Origin: Desulfobulbaceae bacterium
GTDB taxonomy: Bacteria; Desulfobacterota; Desulfobulbia; Desulfobulbales; Desulfobulbaceae
DNA: 13,242 bases
Assembly: GCA_026986885.1 (NCBI GenBank)
Contig: JALSNT010000209.1
Span: forward strand, 1 to 13,242
Direction: 5' to 3'
Made by a program: the position numbers and the translations under genes. Position 1 is the stretch's first letter. Every line of letters starts with the position of its first letter. The notes below the pieces were generated by a model, which was not told the DNA's origin, did not search any database, and saw nothing but the letters and a program-made list of their open reading frames with translations. This document shows, one piece after another, positions 1 to 7,116 of the stretch.

Positions 1-125
1 GTGGCTCCATTAGGCCGATCCCGAAGTGGCTCCATTACCCCGGTCACAGGGTGGTTTCATTAGCCCGATCTTCAGGTGGCTCTATTAAGGCGATCATGGA
101 ATGGCTCTATTGGGGCGGTCAGTAA
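1..125. repeat. Five tandem 25-bp repeats, probable insertion-sequence end
   Basis: Units begin exactly at 1, 26, 51, 76 and 101. Each has a conserved 20-bp core (consensus RTGGCTCYATTARSCCGRTC) followed by 5 variable bases. Unit 5 is the most diverged. Read on the minus strand, the array starts with TGACCGCCCC at base 121, which would fit an element terminus beginning with TG. The array interrupts the ATPase reading frame at 72-233. Multiple transposase-binding repeats at each end are known for IS21-family and Mu-like elements, and I infer that this is such an end, with the element lying to the left. No transposase is visible. Alternatives are an iteron array or a diverged satellite. The first unit starts at base 1, so more copies may lie outside. 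Confidence 0.55.
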
Positions 126-233
126 CACCAACGTGGTTTTACCCGCCTGTCTGGGGCCCATGAGGGCGGTGACTCTGTCGGTCTTGAGGGAATGTTCAAT
201 TTTCGGTGTAAGGCGGCGTTGCAGGATATTCAT
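72..233 (-). pseudogene. Truncated AAA ATPase N-terminus, broken by the repeat array
   Basis: A 53-codon leftward frame starts at ATG 233, with GGAAAG five bases upstream as ribosome-binding site. Residues 20-36 read RVTALMGPRQAGKTTLV, a Walker A P-loop (GPRQAGKTT, residues 26-34) in the arrangement typical of the N-terminus of AAA_14/DUF4143 ATPases. Family members run to about 380-420 residues. Here the similarity ends about two residues after the P-loop, where the frame enters the 25-bp repeats (about base 121), and it stops at TGA 74-72. Walker B, the sensor and the C-terminal domain are gone. The promoter side looks intact. The gene is divergent from the intact ATPase at 439. The likely cause is IS insertion; deletion next to an IS would look the same. 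Confidence 0.65.
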
Positions 234-257
234 AATTTCTTTCCAGGAAATAAATAT

Positions 258-306
258 ACGATGAAATCGTCATTATACAATGAAATTTAACGATTGTATC
301 GTTAAA
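258..306 (-). promoter_or_regulatory. Promoter with two palindromic operator-like sites for the truncated ATPase
   Basis: Two palindromes flank a perfect minus-strand -10 box (TATAAT, bases 277-272). The first, ACGAT-GAA-ATCGT, is at 258-270. The second, TTTAACGAT-TGT-ATCGTTAAA, is at 286-306 with perfect 9-bp arms. They share the half-site ACGAT, and their centres are 32 bp apart, about three helical turns. The candidate -35 (GATACA, 300-295) is a poor match and lies inside the second palindrome. The first covers the expected start of transcription. This is a classic repression geometry. The binding protein is unknown; autoregulation or a regulator elsewhere on the element are both possible. 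Confidence 0.55.
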
Positions 307-373
307 ATGCAACAATTGCCCTGGCCGGTGGTCTGGGACCGGTTCCCTCGCCTTTTGTGCGGGCGTTATCATC

Positions 374-426
374 TTGACTTGCTTTATGCGCAATGCTATT
401 GTTGATTATCTTGATAATCAACAATA
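374..426 (+). promoter_or_regulatory. Sigma70-type promoter overlapping a 30-bp palindrome, upstream of the intact ATPase
   Basis: TTGACT (374-379) and TATTGT (397-402) are separated by 17 bp, a good sigma70-type promoter. The -10 box forms the edge of a palindrome at 397-426 with perfect 14-bp arms (TATTGTTGATTATC and its complement) around a TT centre. The palindrome ends 12 bp before the ATG at 439, so a bound repressor would block polymerase and an RNA hairpin would hide the ribosome-binding region. The nearest Shine-Dalgarno-like bases (CGGA, 433-436) are very close to the start, so a transcript beginning near 409 may have a very short or structured leader. Confidence 0.6.
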
Positions 427-438
427 ATATTACGGAAA

Positions 439-1578
439 ATGATAGAGCGACAACTGAAGATCAAGCCGTTACTGGCACGCAAATCGTTTTTTCTCTTTGG
501 TCCCCGCGCTACGGGTAAATCAACCCTGATCCGACAGCAACTGGCTGATAGCGCGACGGTAATTGACCTTCTGAACTCTCGTTTTTATCTCAGGCTTTCC
601 GCCGCGCCCCACGATCTCGAGGCCATCATCAGGGCGGGATCAGGTAAAATCATCGTTATTGATGAAATCCAGAGAATACCGGAACTGCTCAACGAGGTGC
701 ATCGCCTCATAGAGTCGGAGCGGGTGACCTTTCTTCTCACTGGTTCCAGCGCCCGAAAGCTGCGACGGGGGAGAGCCAACCTGTTGGCGGGCCGGGTGTG
801 GCAGGCGCAGATGTTTCCCTTTATTTACAGGGAACTTGAACGATTTGATCTGGATCGATACCTTCTGCATGGCAGCCTGCCGGCTGTATATCTTAGTGAT
901 TATCCGGAAGAAGAGCTGGATGCATATGTCAATACCTATCTGCGTGAGGAAATAATGGCGGAAGGATTGATCCGGCGGTTGCCGCCGTTCAGTCGCTTCT
1001 TAAAGACCATTGCCCTGGCAAACGGGGAAATACTCAACTTTGCCAAGTTGGCCAATGACGCCCAGGTTCCGCCTTCAACTGTCAGTGAATATGTTTCCCT
1101 GTTACAGGACACCCTGGTTGGTCATCTTCTTCCGGCCTGGACAGAGTCAAAAAAAAGAAAGGCTTTGAAGACGGCAAAGTTTTACTTTTTTGATCCCGGT
1201 GTCGGCAATACCCTGGCCGAAATCAGAACAATAGAACGAAACTCCAATCTGTACGGGAAAAATTTTGAACAGTTCATCTGTCTGGAGCTGCAAGCCTATT
1301 TAAGTTATCAGCGTAAAAAAGAACAGTTGACCTACTGGCGCACAAAAAATGGTCAGGAAGTGGATTTTCTTCTTGGAACAACAACGGCAATCGAGGTAAA
1401 GGCCTCGACCCGGGTATCAAGTCGCGACATGAAAGGTTTGCGTTATCTGGCAGAGGAACATATTTTCAAGAACTATCTTCTTGTCAGTCAGGATCCGGTC
1501 CCGTTTCAGGAGGGACCGGTTCTGTGTTTGCATTGGAAACAATTTTTAACGGATTTATGGGAAAATAAATTTCTTTAA
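439..1578 (+). CDS. AAA ATPase with C-terminal DUF4143 domain
   Basis: The protein is 379 residues, a normal length for the AAA_14 + DUF4143 family. These are cytosolic P-loop ATPases of unclear cellular role, often scattered in mobile or accessory DNA. Visible motifs: Walker A GPRATGKST (21-29), Walker B IIVIDE (71-76), sensor-like LLTGSS (99-104) and the conserved LLAGRVWQAQMFPFIYREL segment (115-133). Residues 198-230 look like a winged helix (FAKLANDAQVPPSTVSEYVSLL). The C-terminus has a PD-(D/E)XK-like pattern, EVDFLLG (307-313) then EVKAS (319-323), as often seen in DUF4143. The start at 439 follows the palindromic promoter and gives the usual N-terminus just before the P-loop. Its stop lies 16 bp from the convergent integrase stop. 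Target or partner cannot be deduced. Confidence 0.88.
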   Translation: MIERQLKIKPLLARKSFFLFGPRATGKSTLIRQQLADSATVIDLLNSRFYLRLSAAPHDLEAIIRAGSGKIIVIDEIQRIPELLNEVHRLIESERVTFLLTGSSARKLRRGRANLLAGRVWQAQMFPFIYRELERFDLDRYLLHGSLPAVYLSDYPEEELDAYVNTYLREEIMAEGLIRRLPPFSRFLKTIALANGEILNFAKLANDAQVPPSTVSEYVSLLQDTLVGHLLPAWTESKKRKALKTAKFYFFDPGVGNTLAEIRTIERNSNLYGKNFEQFICLELQAYLSYQRKKEQLTYWRTKNGQEVDFLLGTTTAIEVKASTRVSSRDMKGLRYLAEEHIFKNYLLVSQDPVPFQEGPVLCLHWKQFLTDLWENKFL

Positions 1579-1594
1579 TCGGATAACAACGGCG

Positions 1595-2590
1595 TTACCC
1601 CAGTTTTCTGGCCAGATCCTCGGCCCGGAGGTGGGTATAGCGTTTCAGCATTTTCAGATCCTTGTGGCCGGTGATGGAGGCGACTTCCATCATGTTCAGG
1701 CCCCGCTCAAAAAAGCGACTGGTGGCTTCATGGCGCAGGTCATGGAATCGGAGACCTTCTATTTTTGCCATTTTACAGCAACGGCTGAATGCCTGGGTAA
1801 TGCTGTGTGTTTTAACTCCGAACACTTTTCCGTCAATACGGGTCGGTTCTGTTTGTAATGTTTTAAGCACGGCAATCGCATTGCTGGACAGGGGAACGGT
1901 TCTTGCCGTTCCATTTTTGGTTTCCGGAAGGAACCAAGTACGGTTTTGTCGATCAATATGTTTCCATTTCATAGAGACTATTTCAGCCCGTCTGGCAGCT
2001 GTTTCCAGGGCAAGAATAATAACCGGTTCAATAACACGGCTCCGGCTTTTCCGGGCCGCTGTGAGAAGCCGTTTTTCTTCATCGTTGATCAGGCGCCGGT
2101 CTCTGGCTCGGGACGGTCGGGGTAACCTGATATTGGAAACAGGGTTGACAAGGTTTTCCATGCCCCATTCTTTTCGCGCTATCGTATACAGGTGTGAAAT
2201 AATGGCAAGTTCCAGGCGGATTGTATTTGATGACACTCCTTCCGCCAGACGCTGATCGCGGAAATCGGCCATATCTTTGCCGCGAATTGCAATGAGGGAG
2301 CAGGCCGCCAGGTGATGTTGCTGCCATCTTCTGATCCGCCCCAACTCAACTTCAGGCACTTTCTTTTTTGGCGTTATTTCTTTGGAATAACGTTTCAGCG
2401 CTTCAAGCAGGGTTGTGTTTTCTGCTTCCGTGGTGTCGAAATACAGATTTTTATCCATTTTGGATTCAATTTCCCTGGCCCAGGCCACGGCCTCATCACG
2501 ATAGTAAAATGTCTTGCTTAGCCGGCGGTAACCCTTTTTTCTGATTTTTGCCTGCCACTGGCCTTTTCCGCGACGAACAATGGTTGCCAT
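1595..2590 (-). CDS. Tyrosine recombinase / phage-type integrase
   Basis: The chosen start at 2590 gives 331 residues (MATIVRRGKGQ...) with an AGGGA ribosome-binding site just upstream. An in-frame upstream start at 2686 would add 32 residues without the integrase-like N-terminus, so I reject it. Residues 1-50 resemble the Arm-DNA-binding region, about 55-150 the core-binding SAM-like domain and 165-325 the catalytic domain. The catalytic set is complete: R200 (ETAARRAEI), K225 (ETKNGTARTVPL), H283 and R286 (RFHDLRH), H309 (ITGHKD) and the nucleophile Y318 (KRYTHL). It should integrate and excise the element by site-specific recombination at the tRNA-Arg site about 100 bp upstream of its start. 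All key residues are present, so the enzyme may be active. Confidence 0.93.
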   Translation of the reverse strand: MATIVRRGKGQWQAKIRKKGYRRLSKTFYYRDEAVAWAREIESKMDKNLYFDTTEAENTTLLEALKRYSKEITPKKKVPEVELGRIRRWQQHHLAACSLIAIRGKDMADFRDQRLAEGVSSNTIRLELAIISHLYTIARKEWGMENLVNPVSNIRLPRPSRARDRRLINDEEKRLLTAARKSRSRVIEPVIILALETAARRAEIVSMKWKHIDRQNRTWFLPETKNGTARTVPLSSNAIAVLKTLQTEPTRIDGKVFGVKTHSITQAFSRCCKMAKIEGLRFHDLRHEATSRFFERGLNMMEVASITGHKDLKMLKRYTHLRAEDLARKLG

Positions 2591-2693
2591 TTTATCCCTG
2601 TTGTTTTTATGTTTGGTGTCCCGTGAGTGTCCCAAAAAATATTGAATATTATATTGAATAACGGAAAAATAGCAAGATAAAATCAAGTAAAAA

Positions 2694-2742
2694 AGGATTC
2701 CTAATCCTGGTGCCGCGTGTTCGAATCACGCCGGGAGCACCA
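2694..2742 (+). other. attR: 3' fragment of tRNA-Arg(CCT)
   Basis: The segment reads as the anticodon arm through CCA of a tRNA. It has anticodon stem AGGA/TCCT around loop TTCCTAA (anticodon CCT at 2700-2702), T-arm GCGTG-TTCGAAT-CACGC, acceptor strand CGGGAGC, discriminator A and an encoded CCA (2740-2742). Upstream there is only A-rich sequence and no D-arm or 5' acceptor strand, so it is not a working gene. Together with the adjacent integrase this marks the attachment site. The exact crossover core cannot be fixed without the other end. Confidence 0.8.
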
Positions 2743-2748
2743 TAAAAT

Positions 2749-2790
2749 AAAGGCCGGAACCGCATGAATACATGGGGTTTCGGCCTTTTT
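2749..2790 (+). terminator. Intrinsic terminator of the original tRNA-Arg gene
   Basis: AAAGGCCGGAACC (2749-2761) pairs with GGTTTCGGCCTTT (2776-2788) over 13 positions, including one G-T wobble. The loop is 14 nt and a T-rich run follows (2786-2797). It sits 6 bp after the tRNA CCA end, where a tRNA terminator is expected, supporting the view that DNA right of 2742 is the original chromosome. Confidence 0.85.
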
Positions 2791-2799
2791 CTTTTTTCT

Positions 2800-3359
2800 T
2801 GCTTTTTAGCTAAAGCAATGTCCTCCATAGTCCACCGCAAATCATCATCGTGGTGATTTGTCCTGCAGCTAAACTCGCTACGCGCCAAACCCGAACAGCC
2901 GTTAATTTGCTCCCGGCAGTCAGTAATGTTTGGTTGGAAATTTGCACACCATCAACTGGGGTGATTGCAAGCACGACATTGTGAGATGCTGTCTCTTCTC
3001 CCGGCCTGCCTGTTGTTCGTCGCACGCATACAGGCGATTAAAGCGTAAAAGTTCCCTGCCTGAGCACGTAAGGGCGAGTTCGGCAACTTTAGCGTCATGA
3101 GCCGCTGGAAAAGCTGGCAATCGAGCGTCGGAAAGCGCTGAAATTACCCTTGCTGCGAAGTTTGAAATCAAGGCAAAAAGCATACCGGCACTACTGCCAG
3201 GCAATGCAAGTCAACAAGCTTAGTCATTTATTTGTGCACCTGTGGGCAACTTTTCAACCACTAAACATATATTTTTTATTGACAACAACTATAAATTATG
3301 CATGTCTTATGAAGTATTAGTTAATTCAGCAAACAATCAGGCTGCTATTACTGTTTATC
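2800..3359. other. About 560 bp without a convincing gene
   Basis: I see no ORF with good start signals here. A leftward frame at 3204-2920 (94 codons, TTG start) has no Shine-Dalgarno sequence and I cannot assign it; a second leftward frame overlaps it. A small hairpin (CAAATCATCA-TCG-TGGTGATTTG) lies at 2838-2860. The last part (3255-3359) is AT-rich and contains TTGACA (3279-3284), a perfect -35 box, but no good -10 at 16-18 bp, so the promoter of the regulator gene is only suggested. The segment could be a decayed gene, an old non-coding repeat or the leader of the downstream cluster. Confidence 0.4.
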
Positions 3360-3908
3360 ATGGAAAATATCGGCAAGCGAATTAAGGATCTGCGGACCAC
3401 CAAACAGTTGACCTTGAAACAGGTAGCCGCCGGAGCCGGTTGCAGTGATGTCTTTCTTTCCCAGGTCGAACGTAGCCTGGCCAGCCCGTCCATCGCTACC
3501 CTGAAAAAAATCGCCAATGCCCTGGAAGTCAGCATTATCGACCTGATCAGGGATGAAGATCAGGAACAGGACCAGGTAGTTACCCGTAAAAATGAGCGGA
3601 TACAGTTCAAATTTCCCCACACCGAGGTTTACAGCGAGCTGCTGACCCGCAATGTCAAGCGGAAAACCATGCAACCGCTCTATAAAATTGTCAAGCCGGG
3701 CAGCGGCAGTGAGGGATTTTACAGCCATCAGGGCGAGGAGCTGGGCCTTGTTCTGGAAGGCAGCCTGGAGCTGACGGTCGACAACCAGGTGTACGAGCTG
3801 GAAACCGGCGATGCTTTTTATTTCCAATCAAGCAGACAACATGGCTACCGGAACACCGGCAGCGTTGACACGGTGCTGATCTGGGTTATCTCACCACCGA
3901 CCTTTTAG
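3360..3908 (+). CDS. XRE-family transcriptional regulator with C-terminal cupin domain
   Basis: The 182-residue protein has an N-terminal Cro/C1-type helix-turn-helix (about 5-63, with LKQVAAGAGCSDVFLSQVERS) and a cupin_2 domain (about 108-178). The cupin retains metal- or ligand-site residues: H123 and E127 in SHQGEELG, and H161 with N165 in QHGYRNTG. This is the architecture of PuuR/SutR-type regulators, which sense small metabolites and usually control adjacent metabolic genes. The AOR-family gene follows after 32 bp on the same strand with no terminator between, so the pair is probably co-transcribed and regulator and enzyme/transporter cluster linked. No strong Shine-Dalgarno precedes the ATG. 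The ligand is not deducible; a substrate of the AOR or of the transporter is the natural guess. Confidence 0.88.
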   Translation: MENIGKRIKDLRTTKQLTLKQVAAGAGCSDVFLSQVERSLASPSIATLKKIANALEVSIIDLIRDEDQEQDQVVTRKNERIQFKFPHTEVYSELLTRNVKRKTMQPLYKIVKPGSGSEGFYSHQGEELGLVLEGSLELTVDNQVYELETGDAFYFQSSRQHGYRNTGSVDTVLIWVISPPTF

Positions 3909-3940
3909 CCGGGAAAAAACCTTTGCTGGAGAAAAAGTTG

Positions 3941-5722
3941 ATGAACGGATTTTACGGTCGCATTCTCTATCTTGATCTGGGACGCAGGACATTTAATATT
4001 GAACCGATTGCTGAAGATCTGCAGCCGCAATGGCTGGGCGGCAAAGGACTGGCTTCCCGCCTCTTATATAAGCTCAATCCTCCCGGGATTGATCCCCTGG
4101 CCCCGGAAAACCGGCTTATTTTCGCCACCGGTCCCTTCACCGGCAGCCGGGTCTGGGGCTCCAGCCGCTATGGGGTATTCAGCAAATCCCCTCAAACCGG
4201 CATCTACAGCGAATCCTACGCCGGTGGCCGGGTTCCCGAAGCCATCGATTCCTGCGGTTTTGACGCCATGGTCATCAGTGGTCGGAGCCGGGAACCACTG
4301 GTCATGAGAGTTCATCCCGGGGGCGCCGAATTCCATCCTGCCGGTGATATTTGGGGTCGGGACACGTTCGCTAGTGAAGACCTCATCCATGAACATTTCA
4401 GCCGGGACAATAATACCCCCGGCAGCAAAAAAGGAGCGGTGGTCATTGGCCCGGCGGGTGAAAAACTGGTCCGTTTCGCGGTGATTGAAAATGACTACTG
4501 GCGCTCGGCCGGGCGCACTGGTCTGGGGGCGGTCATGGGGGCCAAAAAACTTAAAGGCATCCTGTTTGCAGGTGATCGGCAGCGGCCTCTCCATAACGCC
4601 GAAAAGGTGGCTTTGCTGGCCAGAGAGCTGGCCCGCGACAACCATGACAATCCAGGAGTTTTGGCCTATAAAAAAATGGGCACCCCGATGATGGTCAAAA
4701 TCATGAATGAAGCCGGGGCCTTTCCGACCCGCTACTGGTCCAGGGGAACCTATGAACAATGGCCCCAAATCAGCGCCGAAGCCCTGCACGAACGCTGTAC
4801 GGTCAAACCCCACGCCTGTCTTAAATGCTTTATGGCCTGTGGCCGGCAGACAACCATCACCCGGGGACGGCATGCCGGTCTTAAAATTGAAGGCCCGGAA
4901 TATGAAACCATCTATGCCTTCGGCGGCCTCTGCCAGGTAGACAGCATTGAGGAAATCGCCTATCTCAACGATATCTGCGACCGGCTGGGGATGGACACCA
5001 TCACCGCCGGCAATCTCTGTGCTTTCACCATCGAAGCGGTTCGACACGGCCGGATTGACTACCCCATTGATTACGGCAATGTTGATGCCATCGCCACGTT
5101 ACTGGCTGAAATTGCCGATAGAAACGGCATCGGTGCCATTCTGGCCGATGGCATCCGGGCAGCGGCCAAAGCCTGGAAACTCGAGGATATTGCCGTCCAG
5201 GTCAAGGGGATGGAACCGGCCGGCTATGATCCCCGGGCACTCAAAGGAATGGGGCTTGCCTATGCGACCTCTGATCGTGGAGCCTGTCATCTGCGCTCGA
5301 CTTTTTACAAGGCCGAGTTGAGCGGCATGATCGATCCGGAGCAAACAGATGATAAAGCGGAACTGTTTCTTGATTTTGAAAACCGGCTCACCATTTTTGA
5401 CACCCTGATCCTCTGTCGTTTCTACCGAGATCTTTACCCCTGGGAAAAACTGATGGAGATTATCCGGGCTGCTACCGGCCTCGACCTTGACCGGCAAAAA
5501 CTCGAGACCATGGCCCTGAAAATTGCTGATATTGTTCGCCGCTTCAACCTGCGTGAGGGAATGAATCCTGCTGAGGACCGGCTGCCGAAATTTTTACACC
5601 AAAAGCTCCAGGATTCAGGCAAAGTCATCGCTGAAACGGAATTGGGAAAAATGCTCCAGGATTATTACCACCTGCACGGCTGGGATGAGCAGGGCATACC
5701 GCCACCGGTGATTCCGGAATAA
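3941..5722 (+). CDS. Aldehyde:ferredoxin oxidoreductase family enzyme (tungstopterin)
   Basis: The product has 593 residues, close to the roughly 605 of Pyrococcus furiosus AOR. The family oxidises aldehydes to carboxylic acids, or the reverse, with ferredoxin, using bis-pterin tungsten and one [4Fe-4S] cluster in the cytoplasm. The cluster ligands are present: C293-x2-C296-x3-C300 (ACLKCFMACG) and C492 (LILCRF), with spacing as in P. furiosus. Also conserved are RTGLGAVMGAKKLKG (192-206), GPEYETIYAFGGLC and DPRALKGMGLAYATSDRGAC (430-449) followed by H450. I prefer ATG 3941 (GGAG nine bases upstream, MNGFYGRILYLDL as the family start) over in-frame TTG 3923. No ferredoxin or tungsten/pterin genes are nearby. 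Subfamily and substrate are not deducible; the Liv-type importer downstream may supply it. Confidence 0.92.
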   Translation: MNGFYGRILYLDLGRRTFNIEPIAEDLQPQWLGGKGLASRLLYKLNPPGIDPLAPENRLIFATGPFTGSRVWGSSRYGVFSKSPQTGIYSESYAGGRVPEAIDSCGFDAMVISGRSREPLVMRVHPGGAEFHPAGDIWGRDTFASEDLIHEHFSRDNNTPGSKKGAVVIGPAGEKLVRFAVIENDYWRSAGRTGLGAVMGAKKLKGILFAGDRQRPLHNAEKVALLARELARDNHDNPGVLAYKKMGTPMMVKIMNEAGAFPTRYWSRGTYEQWPQISAEALHERCTVKPHACLKCFMACGRQTTITRGRHAGLKIEGPEYETIYAFGGLCQVDSIEEIAYLNDICDRLGMDTITAGNLCAFTIEAVRHGRIDYPIDYGNVDAIATLLAEIADRNGIGAILADGIRAAAKAWKLEDIAVQVKGMEPAGYDPRALKGMGLAYATSDRGACHLRSTFYKAELSGMIDPEQTDDKAELFLDFENRLTIFDTLILCRFYRDLYPWEKLMEIIRAATGLDLDRQKLETMALKIADIVRRFNLREGMNPAEDRLPKFLHQKLQDSGKVIAETELGKMLQDYYHLHGWDEQGIPPPVIPE

Positions 5723-5807
5723 ATCTTGGGAAACAAGACCGTTCATCGGCAGTTCGGAAGATAGTTATCTGATATTTTTCAATAAAAACAGGAAATGGAG
5801 GAAGAAG

Positions 5808-7031
5808 ATGAGAAAAAAACTGTTAGCCGCGATACTTATGTTCAGCCTGGTAGGATTTTCAGGCCTTTCCCCGCTCTGGGCCGCTAAACCGGTAAAGCTG
5901 GGCTTTACCTATATCATGTCCGGCCCTTTTGCCACTTATGGACAATTTGCCAAAAAAGGAGCCCTGATGGCGGTTGATGAAATCAACCAGGCCGGCGGCA
6001 TCCTCGGGCATCCGGTTAAAGCCTTCTTTGAAGATTCCACCGGCAAGCCTGACGTCGCCTTGCGGGCCATTCGCAAGCTGGTCTACCAGCAGAAGGTTGA
6101 CTGTCTGATCGGCCTTGATTCCAGCGGGGTCGCCAAATCAGTAGTGCCTTCCATTCCGCAGATGAAAACTCCGCTGATCATCACCCACGCGGCCACCCCT
6201 GACGTCACCGGCAACGTCTGCAACCGCTACACCTTCAGAATTTCACTCAACCTGGCCCAGAACGTAAAAGCCGCCGCCAGCCTGGCCGCCCAGACCAAGG
6301 CCAAAACCTGGACCACCATCGGCCCCGATTACGCATTCGGCCACCAGTCATGGGAATATTTTCAAAAATATCTCAAGGAGATCAAGCCCGACACCAGCTT
6401 CATGAGCAAAGACAAGGTAGCCTTTCCGCCTTTTAAAACCAGCGATTTCAGCGCTTACATCACCAAGGTGATGCAGTCAAAACCCGATGGCGTCCTGGTT
6501 TCCTTATGGGGCGGCAATCTGATCAATTTCATCCGCCAGGGATCGGAAATGGGATTTTTCAACGGTGATTTTGAAGTTCTCGTTACCCTCGGGGCCGCCA
6601 CTGAAGTATTAAGCGCCCTGAAAGACAAAATGCCGGAAGGTCTGTGGGTTGGCAGCCGGTACTGGTTCCTGGCCAACCAGTCCGCCCTCAACAAAACCTT
6701 CGTCAAAAATTATTACCGCCGTTACCAGGAATATCCTTCCTACAATGCCCACGGAGCTTACGGCGCTATCTACACCTACAAAAAAGCGGCGGAAAAGGCG
6801 GGGAAAATAGACAAGGAAGCGATTATCAAGGCCCTGGAAGGCCTGAAAGTTGAGCTGCCGGTGGGGACCATTTACATCCGTCCTGAAGACCACCAGGCGG
6901 TAACCGACGCCTGCTGGGGCAAGACGGCTGCTGATCCCAACTACCCGATCCGCATCCTCAAGCCGATGAAAATTTTCAAGGGTGTTGACATCACCCCGGC
7001 GGTCAGCCAAACCGGCTGCACGATGAAATAA
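5808..7031 (+). CDS. Periplasmic solute-binding protein of a Liv-type ABC importer
   Basis: The 407-residue precursor has a signal peptide: MRKK, a hydrophobic stretch to about 22, then PLWAA with likely signal peptidase I cleavage after A25 or A26. The mature part starts VKLGFTYIMSGPFATYGQFAKKGALMAVDEINQAGG, the classic opening of type-I periplasmic binding proteins (LivJ/LivK, Peripla_BP_6). The mature protein (about 382) is longer than E. coli LivJ, as in relatives binding amides, aromatic acids or other organic acids, so branched-chain amino acids are not assured. GGAGG (5797-5801) lies six bases before the ATG. It follows the AOR gene by 85 bp and is separated from the permease genes by a strong palindrome. 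Confidence 0.92.
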   Translation: MRKKLLAAILMFSLVGFSGLSPLWAAKPVKLGFTYIMSGPFATYGQFAKKGALMAVDEINQAGGILGHPVKAFFEDSTGKPDVALRAIRKLVYQQKVDCLIGLDSSGVAKSVVPSIPQMKTPLIITHAATPDVTGNVCNRYTFRISLNLAQNVKAAASLAAQTKAKTWTTIGPDYAFGHQSWEYFQKYLKEIKPDTSFMSKDKVAFPPFKTSDFSAYITKVMQSKPDGVLVSLWGGNLINFIRQGSEMGFFNGDFEVLVTLGAATEVLSALKDKMPEGLWVGSRYWFLANQSALNKTFVKNYYRRYQEYPSYNAHGAYGAIYTYKKAAEKAGKIDKEAIIKALEGLKVELPVGTIYIRPEDHQAVTDACWGKTAADPNYPIRILKPMKIFKGVDITPAVSQTGCTMK

Positions 7032-7058
7032 ACGAGGCTGCGAGAATGAGCGAAAGCC

Positions 7059-7087
7059 CGGTGGAGGTTTTTTAAAAACCTCCACCG
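7059..7087 (+). promoter_or_regulatory. Intercistronic palindrome between binding protein and permease genes
   Basis: CGGTGGAGGTTTTT (7059-7072) is the exact complement of AAAAACCTCCACCG (7074-7087), with one base between them. In RNA this gives a GC-rich stem, CGGTGGAGG with CCTCCACCG, closed by a U/A-rich section. No T-run follows the hairpin, so it is probably not a full terminator. A hairpin here fits the known need for more binding protein than membrane components, by protecting the upstream message or partly attenuating transcription. Confidence 0.65.
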
Positions 7088-7116
7088 TATTTATCTACAA
7101 AAAATGGAGATCATTT

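Larger units (their letters stand above)
1..2742. mobile_element. Right portion of a tRNA-Arg-integrated genetic element
   Basis: A tyrosine recombinase gene (1595-2590, leftward) lies beside a 3' fragment of tRNA-Arg(CCT) that has no 5' half. Integration into the 3' end of a tRNA normally leaves the rebuilt tRNA at one end and such a fragment at the other. The fragment's 3' end points right, so the element lies to its left and host DNA starts just after 2742. The visible cargo is a palindrome-controlled AAA ATPase gene and a second ATPase gene broken by a probable IS. The left end, with the intact tRNA, is outside the window, so total size is unknown. Confidence 0.65.

Noticed and set aside
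1..125. CRISPR array
   Set aside because: The 20-bp repeats are degenerate and the intervening 5 bases are far too short to be spacers.
2591..2686. N-terminal extension of the integrase to an upstream ATG
   Set aside because: The added 32 residues look unlike an integrase N-terminus, and the internal ATG at 2590 has a good ribosome-binding site directly upstream.
2649..2888. Leftward ORF of 79 codons across the tRNA fragment
   Set aside because: It is the familiar artefact of translating a tRNA in reverse (GAPGVIRTRGTRIRNP) together with its terminator.
3923..3940. TTG start at 3923 for the AOR gene
   Set aside because: ATG 3941 has GGAG at the right distance and gives the usual family N-terminus; the TTG has no comparable ribosome-binding site.
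4064..5047. Leftward 327-codon ORF inside the AOR gene
   Set aside because: It is an antisense shadow of a well-supported gene, with no family motifs and no start signals.
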